Source of the DNA: Gammaproteobacteria bacterium
GTDB lineage: Bacteria; Pseudomonadota; Gammaproteobacteria; Burkholderiales; Rhodocyclaceae
Direction of reading: 5' to 3'
Length of the DNA stretch: 64,000 nucleotides
Assembly (NCBI GenBank): GCA_018819515.1
Contig: JAHJPX010000013.1
Location: forward strand, 71,332-135,331
Made by a program: the position numbers and the translations under genes. The notes under the pieces were generated by a model, which saw only the letters and a program-made list of their open reading frames with translations, ran no database searches and had not been told where the DNA came from. Below are positions 1 through 6,195 of this stretch, piece after piece. The number at the start of each line of letters is the position of its first letter. Position 1 is the first letter of the stretch.

Positions 1-1043
1 TCGACGACCTGGCTGTGGCTGCTGTGCTGCGCGGAGGTGAGTGGCGAGATGCCTGCGATGCCGGTGCCGGGGAGCGCGTTCGAGGCATGGCAGCCTGCGC
101 ACAGGATCGGCTTGCCTGCGGCCGCGGTGGCGGCGAGACCGGTCGACTCATAGCCCATGGTCGTGAGCGCTGCGGTGAAGGTGGAATTACCCGCGTGCTT
201 GTCGTCGTGGATGCGCAGGACGTTCTTCTTCCAGTCCTTTTGCGGATCGCTGTCGAAGGCCCAGCCGGAGGTCGGTGGCCGGGCCGCCGTTTGCGCGGTG
301 GTGCCGCTGCTGCGCGAGGTGTGGCAGGCCTGGCAGGTCATTTCGTCGGAGACGGGAAGTACGGCCTTCGCGGTCGCCAGCACGTTGCCGCTGACGTCCT
401 TGGCGACGACGTTGACCATCGGGTAGAAGTTCTTCTGGTTGTTGTCGTCGTAAGGCGTGATCGGAATGCCCTCGGCCTCGAACCAGCCCCAGGTCGAATT
501 GAACGTCATCGGGGCTGGCGTGTTGCTGGGTGTCGGATTGCCGGTCAGGCCGATGTCTGCGGCGGGGCTGGCGCCGAACAGCGAGGCGACGTACTGCCAG
601 AAATTGGTCTTGCCCGAACTGCTGGTGTTGATGGAGCCATCGAGGTCGGCGATCGACTGGTAGGTGATGGTGACGCCGCTGGTTACCTGCTCATTGGTTC
701 GTCTGTCGACGAGTTGTGCGTGCAGGTTGTTGTACGGCGGCAGGATGGACATGATGGAATAGTCGACGCCATCGACGCAGTGCATGCCGAGGTCGTTCCA
801 CGCCGTGAGCGCGTAGTCGCCAGGGACCAGGGTGACGCCGCCGGACGACGAGCCGCTGCCGCTGGATGAGGTGCTGCCGCTGGACGAGGTGCCGCTGCTG
901 GACGACGTCGAGCCGCCCGAACTGCTCGAGCCGGAGCTGCCCAGGTTCGAGTCGTCGGATTCACCTGAGCCGCCACCACCGCAGCCGTGGGTAAACACGA
1001 GCGCCGCGGCGACGACGACGAGCAATCTGAATGTCTTGTTCAT
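1..1043 (-). CDS. Multihaem c-type cytochrome lipoprotein, partial (3' end outside window)
   Basis: An open frame runs from ATG at 1043 to the window edge, at least 347 residues. The N-terminus has a hydrophobic signal segment ending in THGC, a plausible lipobox, then a low-complexity linker of about 45 Ser/Gly/Thr residues, then a folded domain with the motif AWNDLGMHC. Two haem-binding motifs are visible, CQACH (about residue 250) and CAGCH (about residue 320); more may follow beyond the edge. A GCGGAGG ribosome site precedes the ATG. It is probably an outer-membrane or periplasmic electron-transfer protein held off the membrane by the Ser-rich linker. Partners are not visible. Confidence 0.75.
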   Translation of the reverse strand, partial: MNKTFRLLVVVAAALVFTHGCGGGGSGESDDSNLGSSGSSSSGGSTSSSSGTSSSGSTSSSGSGSSSGGVTLVPGDYALTAWNDLGMHCVDGVDYSIMSILPPYNNLHAQLVDRRTNEQVTSGVTITYQSIADLDGSINTSSSGKTNFWQYVASLFGASPAADIGLTGNPTPSNTPAPMTFNSTWGWFEAEGIPITPYDDNNQKNFYPMVNVVAKDVSGNVLATAKAVLPVSDEMTCQACHTSRSSGTTAQTAARPPTSGWAFDSDPQKDWKKNVLRIHDDKHAGNSTFTAALTTMGYESTGLAATAAAGKPILCAGCHASNALPGTGIAGISPLTSAQHSSHSQVV

Positions 1044-1191
1044 GAGGTGGTTCCTCCGCTTGCGTGGGCGACCTCGGTCGGCGGCAGGGTTGCAACGCGT
1101 TGCCGGGACTTCAGATCGATGACCGACCAGCCCCCCGGCCGGTCGGGATCACGGAGCAAAGGATTCCACTCGAAGCTTAAACAGCCCTTAA

Positions 1192-1207
1192 GTCGTCATC
1201 TGACGAC
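1192..1207. repeat. 16-bp palindrome between two minus-strand genes
   Basis: GTCGTCA-TC-TGACGAC forms a perfect 7-bp stem just downstream of the 205-aa gene ending at 1229. It may be a processing or termination hairpin, but no T-run follows on either strand. Confidence 0.35.
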
Positions 1208-1228
1208 AGGGAGTTGCGCGGGGAAGGG

Positions 1229-1846
1229 TCAGAAGCGCACCGACCAGTCGGCCCGCAAGGCCGAATCGCTGCCGCCGCGGTCGTCGTAGACGTTCCTGCG
1301 GACGTTCGCTTGCAGCAGGACATTCTCGTACCTGCCGAGCGGCAGGTTCAGCGAGACCTCGTAGTTCGTGTGGTCCGCCGGCACGAAGCCGGGGAAACCG
1401 ACGCTGGCGCCGACGAAAGGTGGTTCGCTTTCGCTCGGCATGCCGGGCATGGCCGGCGCCTCGACCGATTCCTTCGCCACGGCTCGCATATCGGCGTACC
1501 ACCGCGACTGACTTTTCCCGGCGTGGTTCGTGGGTGCCGTCTCGCGCAACGATGTGGCCGCCCGGTTGGAGGGCCTCGCACGGTCGAGCGCGCGGCGGGC
1601 GGAACTGCGGAAGTTCTGCATGCCCGCGAGAATCTTCTTCTTCCCCGCCCGGGTGTTTTTCTTGGCGGCATGGTGCCGGACTTTCGGTGCAAGGTATCGC
1701 TCGATCGACGTGGATCGCTGGAAGACCGACGGGGCGGCCAGCGCGTACTGTTCGCCGCGGACGTCGGCCGCCTGTACTCCGGACCCGGCCATGGCCAGCG
1801 CCGCCAGGGCGGCGGTAGCGAGCAGGCGGGTTTCCGGATTGGCCAT
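1229..1846 (-). CDS. Secreted hypothetical protein under a c-di-GMP riboswitch
   Basis: 205 residues with a clear signal peptide (hydrophobic stretch ending VQAADVRG, cleavage near residue 26). A basic central part (KKNTRAGKKK) is followed by a C-terminal third of alternating residues ending YEVSLNLPLGRYEN...RADWSVRF with a terminal Phe, which suggests beta strands and possibly outer-membrane insertion. I do not recognise the family. ATG 1846 is chosen for the CAGGAG site 8 bases upstream and the signal peptide. One copy of the 25-bp dispersed repeat lies inside (residues about 110-118, KSQSRWYA). Control by c-di-GMP suggests a surface, attachment or matrix role, which is inference. Confidence 0.7.
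   Translation of the reverse strand: MANPETRLLATAALAALAMAGSGVQAADVRGEQYALAAPSVFQRSTSIERYLAPKVRHHAAKKNTRAGKKKILAGMQNFRSSARRALDRARPSNRAATSLRETAPTNHAGKSQSRWYADMRAVAKESVEAPAMPGMPSESEPPFVGASVGFPGFVPADHTNYEVSLNLPLGRYENVLLQANVRRNVYDDRGGSDSALRADWSVRF
1492..1516 (-). repeat. 25-bp dispersed repeat, copy 1
   Basis: Matches 20 of 25 consensus positions; the most diverged copy together with the secA copy. It lies inside the secreted 205-aa gene, read in the KSQSRWYA frame. Confidence 0.75.
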
Positions 1847-1877
1847 TGCGATCTCCTGGACGAACCGGCGTCTGGGA

Positions 1878-1917
1878 GTCGCAAAGCAGTGGTCCGGTCA
1901 CGAAATGTCTTTGCGAC
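1878..1917 (-). promoter_or_regulatory. Hairpin between riboswitch aptamer and start codon (possible expression platform)
   Basis: GTCGCAAAG at 1878-1886 pairs perfectly with CTTTGCGAC at 1909-1917, a 9-bp stem directly after the aptamer and about 30 bases before the ribosome site of the 205-aa gene. No T-run follows, so translational or Rho-dependent control is more likely than intrinsic termination. Confidence 0.5.
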
Positions 1918-1918
1918 A

Positions 1919-2000
1919 TCCCGGCGGCCCGGCTGGCCTGGAGGTTTTCCTCGTTAGCCCCGTAGCTTTGCGCCCCCGACTTTCGCCGGGTTTGCCTTTG
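1919..2000 (-). promoter_or_regulatory. Cyclic-di-GMP-I (GEMM-I) riboswitch aptamer
   Basis: Read on the minus strand, the segment carries the GEMM-I landmarks in order: AGGCAAACC, a stem capped by a CGAAAG tetraloop, GGCGCAAAGCTACGGG (the tetraloop receptor with the conserved CGCAAAGC), a CTAACGAGG / CCTC arm, and a closing GCCGGGCCGCC that pairs back to the first strand. It is co-directional with the 205-aa secreted protein gene, whose ATG is about 73 bases downstream. A PAS-GGDEF-EAL protein that could make or break c-di-GMP is encoded at 45-48 kb. Confidence 0.85.
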
Positions 2001-2013
2001 ATTGCTACTAACC

Positions 2014-2041
2014 AAAGTAGTACATACCCCGCGAAAGTCAA
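2014..2041 (-). promoter_or_regulatory. Putative sigma70 promoter of the riboswitch transcript
   Basis: On the minus strand TTGACT (2036-2041) and TACTTT (2014-2019) are 16 bases apart and would start transcription just ahead of the aptamer. The -10 is weak. Confidence 0.4.
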
Positions 2042-2126
2042 TGTCGTCGCCGAATCCGAACGGCCGTCGTCCCGAAAAAACCACGATAAGATGGTTCCGT
2101 CCGGATCAAGTTTCCGCAAGGCACGC

Positions 2127-3518
2127 ATGGCACTGAAATCGACAGGGACACGCAAGGAACGCCGCAAGCTCAGTGAGTATTCACTGCGCGACGCGTTGGC
2201 CGTCGCCGTTCCGCTGTTGGCGATCGTGATTTTCGGGTTCTGGCTGGCCTCGCGCTTCATCCAGCCCGCGCCCCCGGATACGCTGACCTTGAGCAGTGGC
2301 GGGGACGGCGGCGCTTATCAGCGTTTCGCGGCACTCTACGCCGACGTTCTGGCTCGATACGACGTCAAGCTGATCGAGCAGCCCTCGGGCGGCTCGCTGG
2401 ATAACGTCGCGCGCTTGCGCGACGAGGCGCAAGGCGTGGACGCGGGGTTCTTCCAGGCCGGAACCGCCGAACCCCAGGAGGACGATATGCTCGTCTCGCT
2501 CGGCGCGTTCTATTACGAACCGCTGTGGGTGTTCTATCGGGCCGGACTGGCTCCGCCCGGCGGGCGGCTCGACAAGGTTCTGCAGCTCAAGGGCAAGCGG
2601 ATCGCCGTTGGCGGGGCCGGCGGCGGTTCGCGCTATCTGGCGCAGGAAGTGCTGCAGGCGAACGGTATCGACGCGGATAACACGAAGCTGCTCGATACCG
2701 GTGGCCTTGGCCTCGTCGAGGCGTTCGCCAAGGGCGAGATCGACGCCGCCTTCGTGGTCGGTCCGACCGAGTCGGCGGCCGTCTGGCTGCTGCTGTTCGC
2801 CGATGGCGTCAAGCTGATGAGCCTGACGCATGCCGACGCCTACACGCGGCGCTTCCCCTATCTCTCGAAGGTCGTTTTGCCGCGCGGGGCCATCGATGTC
2901 GGCCGCGACGTACCGCCGGCGGATGTGACCATGGTCGCGGCGACGGCGACGCTGCTGGTGCGCGAAGACATGCATCCAGCGCTGATCGACCTGCTGATGC
3001 AGGCGGCGGTGGAAACGCACGGCGGCCCCGGCGTATTCCAGAAGCCGGGCGAATTTCCGCGCCCGACGGCGGTCGGTTTCCCGCTGTCGGAGGAGGCAGC
3101 GCGCTACTACAAATCAGGCAAACCGCTGCTGCAACGCTACCTGCCGTTCTGGGCCGCGACGCTGATCGACCGCCTGGTGGTGATGCTCATTCCGGTCGTT
3201 GCGCTGCTGCTGCCGCTGTTGCGCTTTGCGCCCATGCTCTACGGCTGGCGGGTGCGCTCGCGCATCTATCGCCGCTACGGCGAACTCAAGTTCCTCGAAG
3301 CGGAAGTGGAACAGGAACCGGCGCGCCACACGCGCGAGGAGTGGCTGGCGCGCCTCGACGCCATCGAGGACGATGTGCACCACCTGCCGACGCCGCTCGC
3401 ATTCACCGACATGCTCTACACCCTGCGCATGCACATCGGCTTGGTGCGCGGCAAGATCGAGCGGCGTACCGCCACGGCTGACTTTCAGCCCGACGCAGCC
3501 CCTACTTCGCAACAGTAG
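2127..3518 (+). CDS. TAXI family TRAP-type solute-binding protein with two membrane anchors
   Basis: 463 residues. A basic N-terminus (TRKERRKLSEYS) is followed by a membrane segment (LAVAVPLLAIVIFGFWLAS), then a periplasmic binding domain opening with LTLSSGGDGGAYQRFAALYADVL, typical of the TAXI (NMT1-like) receptors. A second membrane segment near residues 350-375 (LVVMLIPVVALLLPLL) leads to a short, charged cytoplasmic tail. The frame is open far upstream but the homologous part begins here, so I start at ATG 2127. No TRAP permease lies next to it. Its last codons come from a dispersed repeat copy (RRTATADF), and it overlaps the end of napC tail to tail by 17 bases. Confidence 0.8.
   Translation: MALKSTGTRKERRKLSEYSLRDALAVAVPLLAIVIFGFWLASRFIQPAPPDTLTLSSGGDGGAYQRFAALYADVLARYDVKLIEQPSGGSLDNVARLRDEAQGVDAGFFQAGTAEPQEDDMLVSLGAFYYEPLWVFYRAGLAPPGGRLDKVLQLKGKRIAVGGAGGGSRYLAQEVLQANGIDADNTKLLDTGGLGLVEAFAKGEIDAAFVVGPTESAAVWLLLFADGVKLMSLTHADAYTRRFPYLSKVVLPRGAIDVGRDVPPADVTMVAATATLLVREDMHPALIDLLMQAAVETHGGPGVFQKPGEFPRPTAVGFPLSEEAARYYKSGKPLLQRYLPFWAATLIDRLVVMLIPVVALLLPLLRFAPMLYGWRVRSRIYRRYGELKFLEAEVEQEPARHTREEWLARLDAIEDDVHHLPTPLAFTDMLYTLRMHIGLVRGKIERRTATADFQPDAAPTSQQ
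3462..3486 (-). repeat. 25-bp dispersed repeat, copy 2
   Basis: 22 of 25 matches. It sits in the last 20 codons of the TAXI receptor gene, encoding RRTATADF, and within 20 bases of the napC stop. Confidence 0.9.
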
Positions 3519-4098
3519 TCGGTTCCAATCTGGCGCCGCCCTTCTCGGCGCCGATGTCCTGCTCGATGGGCGGCAGCGTATGGGCGACGCCCTTGTGGCA
3601 GTCGATGCAGGTCTGGCCCTCCTGAAAGCCGCGCTGGTGCTGCGCGGACGAGCGCCGGCCCTGCTCGCCGTAATCCATGTAGTCGAAGTTGTGGCAGTTG
3701 CGGCACTCGCGCGAATCCGTCTTTTTCATCCGGTCCCACTCGTGCTGCGCCAGTTCGACGCGCTTGGCGTTGAATTTCTCCGGCGTGTCGATGCTGCCGA
3801 GCAGGTGGTGGAACACCTCGTTCGATGCCTGGATCTTGCGCCAGACCTTCGGCCCCCATTCCTTGGGCACGTGGCAATCGGGGCAGGTGGCGCGCACGCC
3901 GGTGCGGTTCGAATAGTGGATGGTGTTGCGGTATTCCTGGAAGACGTTCTCTTCCATCTCGTGGCAGGAGATGCAGAAGGCCTCGCGGTTGGTCCACTCC
4001 ATCACCGTGTTGAAGCCGCCCCAGAAGACGATGCCGGCGACGAAGATCAACCCGACCAGCGGCAGACCCAAGGCCTTGAGCTTGTTCTTGACCGTCAT
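3502..4098 (-). CDS. napC: Tetrahaem cytochrome c, NapC/NirT family
   Basis: 198 residues: one N-terminal membrane anchor (residues about 9-28) followed by a periplasmic domain with four CxxCH haem sites, CISCH, CPDCH, CRNCH and CIDCH. NapC takes electrons from the quinol pool and passes them to NapB. ATG 4098 has an AGGGAG ribosome site. It is the last gene of napDAGHBC, 16 bases after napB, and meets the TAXI gene tail to tail. Confidence 0.93.
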   Translation of the reverse strand: MTVKNKLKALGLPLVGLIFVAGIVFWGGFNTVMEWTNREAFCISCHEMEENVFQEYRNTIHYSNRTGVRATCPDCHVPKEWGPKVWRKIQASNEVFHHLLGSIDTPEKFNAKRVELAQHEWDRMKKTDSRECRNCHNFDYMDYGEQGRRSSAQHQRGFQEGQTCIDCHKGVAHTLPPIEQDIGAEKGGARLEPTTVAK

Positions 4099-4114
4099 GA
4101 TGGCTCCCTGAGAT

Positions 4115-4567
4115 TCAGCGTTGCAGGCCGGTGCCCGGCTTGAAGGTGTTGGCCACCAGCGGCTTGGCGTCCGCCTGCGGCACGTGGCATTGCGTGCAGA
4201 AATAGCGGCGCGGCGAGATGTTCGACAGTTCCTTGCCGTCACGGTCCTTGAAGTGCGTCAGCGACACCTTGGTGGCGTTGAACTCCTTGTAGCGCGTCCA
4301 TGAATGGCAATCCATGCACTTGTTGAAGTTCTTGGTGATCTGGTAATCGCGGATGGCGTGCGGGATCAGCGGCGGCTGCTGGATGAAGTCGCGCGGGATC
4401 GGTTCGCTGTCCTTCATCGGCTTGTACATGTCCGCTTCAGGGGTCGCCTCGACGGGCGTGTCGCCGCGCAGTGATTGCAGCTTCACCGGGGCGTCGGCGG
4501 CGCGGACGGGTATGGTGACGAGCGCGACGAGCAGGACGGGAAGAAAGACTCGCGATAGGAATTTCAT
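4115..4567 (-). CDS. napB: Periplasmic nitrate reductase small subunit, dihaem cytochrome c
   Basis: 150 residues with a signal peptide (cleavage near VRAADAPV). The family sequence DMYKPMKDSEPIPRDF precedes two haem motifs, CMDCHSW and CTQCHVP. NapB transfers electrons from NapC to the NapA catalytic subunit. The start overlaps the napH stop as ATGA, indicating translational coupling. Confidence 0.95.
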   Translation of the reverse strand: MKFLSRVFLPVLLVALVTIPVRAADAPVKLQSLRGDTPVEATPEADMYKPMKDSEPIPRDFIQQPPLIPHAIRDYQITKNFNKCMDCHSWTRYKEFNATKVSLTHFKDRDGKELSNISPRRYFCTQCHVPQADAKPLVANTFKPGTGLQR

Positions 4568-5421
4568 GGTTCGGTCCTCCGATCGAATCGGGTGGTGAAA
4601 CGGAATACGTCCGGTTGGCAGACGTCGATGCAGCGTCCGCAGTTCGTGCATTGGGCATCGAGGATCAGTGGCGTGTCGCCAGGGCTGACTTTCTTGAGTG
4701 CCGGGCGGATCACCTGCGGCTCGGGGCAGACGCGGAAGCAGTCCATGCAGTCGTTGCAGGCATCGCGCCGGTAAGCGGAGACGCGCAGCAGGGCGCCGTG
4801 GCCGAGCAGGCTGTAGCAGGCGCCCATCGGGCACAGGTGCCCGCACCAGCCGCGCGGCGCGATCAGCAGGTCGTAGAGGAAGACCGCCAGCACGATCGTC
4901 CAGGCGAAGCCCATGCCGAAGATCAGCGCGCGTTGGGTCATGGACACCGGATTGACGAACTCCCATGCGGTGACGCCGGTGGCCGCGGCGGCCAGCAGCG
5001 TGCCGGCCAGCAGCCAGTAGCGCGTCGCCGGGTGTGGCGTGTGGCCGCCCTTGAGCTTGAGCCGGTTGCGCAACCAGCCCGCGGCGTCGGTGACGACATT
5101 CACCGGGCAGACCCAGCTGCAATACGTGCGGCCGCCGACCAGCAGGTAGAAGGCGACGACGATGCCGGCGCCGAGGAGCGCATCGCGGAACGGCACGTGA
5201 CCTGCGGCCATGGTTTGCAGCAGCAGGTAGAAGTCGGTCAGCGGCAGCACGCCCAGCGTCAGCGACGAGGAGAGATTGCCCTTGACAATCCACCAGCCGA
5301 GCCATGGCCCGGACAGGAACAGGGCGAAGATCGCGAACTGCGAGAAACGGCGTGCCAGCAGCCACTTGTGGCGCGACAGCCAGGAGCGATCGGCGATGGC
5401 GGGCAGCGCGGTCGTGTTCAT
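4564..5421 (-). CDS. napH: Quinol dehydrogenase membrane component NapH
   Basis: 285 residues with about four membrane helices, the polyferredoxin-type motifs TYCSWVCPVN and GWCGHLCPMG, and two C-terminal 4Fe-4S motifs, CNDCMDCFRVCPEP and CTNCGRCIDVCQP. With NapG it forms a second quinol-oxidising route into NapA/NapB. Between the two ferredoxin motifs the loop KVSPGDTP is encoded by a dispersed repeat copy. The start overlaps the napG stop (ATGA). Confidence 0.93.
   Translation of the reverse strand: MNTTALPAIADRSWLSRHKWLLARRFSQFAIFALFLSGPWLGWWIVKGNLSSSLTLGVLPLTDFYLLLQTMAAGHVPFRDALLGAGIVVAFYLLVGGRTYCSWVCPVNVVTDAAGWLRNRLKLKGGHTPHPATRYWLLAGTLLAAAATGVTAWEFVNPVSMTQRALIFGMGFAWTIVLAVFLYDLLIAPRGWCGHLCPMGACYSLLGHGALLRVSAYRRDACNDCMDCFRVCPEPQVIRPALKKVSPGDTPLILDAQCTNCGRCIDVCQPDVFRFTTRFDRRTEP
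4669..4693 (-). repeat. 25-bp dispersed repeat, copy 3
   Basis: 22 of 25 matches, in the CCTGG variant shared with the pyrC and glnS copies. It encodes KVSPGDTP in the loop just before the last 4Fe-4S motif of NapH. Confidence 0.9.
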
Positions 5422-6173
5422 TGCGCGCTTCCTTCAAGGCCGCGCACCGGCATTTCGATCTGTTCGCCGATCAGCGAGCCGCCGTGCTTCGCCTTCTCTT
5501 CCCAGCCCTTGCGGTAGTGTTCGGGCAGCTTGCCCTGCGCGACTTTCGCGGGCAGCACCTTGATCGCGGCTTCGGGCAGCACGCAGGACTTCTCGCACTT
5601 GCCGCAGCCGGTGCAGTGCTCGGAATGCACGGTGGGCAGGAACAGCGCGTGGCGGTCGGAACGCGGGTTGTGCAGCATGTCGAGCGTGATCGCCTTGTCG
5701 ATCACCGGGCAGACGCGATAGCAGACGTCGCAGCGCAGGCCGAGGAAGTTCAGGCAGGTCTCGTGGTCGATGAGCACGGCGAGGCCCATGCGCGATTTGT
5801 TGATGTCGGTCAGGTCGCGGTCCAGCGCACCGGTCGGACAGGCCTTGACGCAGGGAATGTCCTCGCACATCTCGCAGGGAATCTCGCGCGCCGCGAAGTA
5901 GGGCGTGCCGACTGCCACGCTGTCGCCGAGCGGCGCCAGCTTCAGCGTGTCGTACGGGCAGTCGCGCACACACAGGCCGCAACGCACGCAGGCGCCCAGG
6001 AATTCGTCTTCCGGCAGCGCGCCGGGCGGGCGCAGCGCCTGCGCGGGCAAGGCCGCAGCCTGACGGGAATGCAGGGCCCCGCCGAGCGCCAGCAGGCAGC
6101 CGCCGCCGGCGGCGGCGAGGCCGCCGAGGAAGCGGCGCCTTCCTTGCGATGCCGGTGCGGAAAAGTCAGCCAT
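5418..6173 (-). CDS. napG: Ferredoxin-type protein NapG
   Basis: 251 residues. A twin-arginine leader (GRRRFLGGLAAAGGG) is followed by four iron-sulfur motifs: CVRCGLCVRDCP, CEMCEDIPCVKACP, CLNFLGLRCDVCYRVCP and CTGCGKCEKSC. It works with NapH in quinol oxidation. The ATG at 6173 and the first codons (MADFSAPA) are inside a dispersed repeat copy. No strong ribosome site is visible upstream. napA ends 22 bases upstream of this start. Confidence 0.93.
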   Translation of the reverse strand: MADFSAPASQGRRRFLGGLAAAGGGCLLALGGALHSRQAAALPAQALRPPGALPEDEFLGACVRCGLCVRDCPYDTLKLAPLGDSVAVGTPYFAAREIPCEMCEDIPCVKACPTGALDRDLTDINKSRMGLAVLIDHETCLNFLGLRCDVCYRVCPVIDKAITLDMLHNPRSDRHALFLPTVHSEHCTGCGKCEKSCVLPEAAIKVLPAKVAQGKLPEHYRKGWEEKAKHGGSLIGEQIEMPVRGLEGSAQ

Positions 6174-6185
6174 GGCGATACGCCA
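6161..6185 (+). repeat. 25-bp dispersed repeat, copy 4 (carries napG start codon)
   Basis: 22 of 25 matches. The CCATGG variant gives an ATG on the minus strand that is the napG start; the rest of the copy fills the gap between napA and napG. Confidence 0.92.
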
Positions 6186-6195
6186 CCCGGGCCAC

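Noticed and set aside
2030..2050. GCGAAAGTCAATGTCGTC upstream of the TAXI gene
   Set aside because: It shares AAAGTCA only; the bases serve as a likely -35 for the riboswitch transcript.
1530..2126. 200-residue upstream extension of the TAXI receptor frame
   Set aside because: It runs antisense through the secreted-protein gene and the riboswitch and has no family similarity; ATG 2127 begins the recognisable protein.
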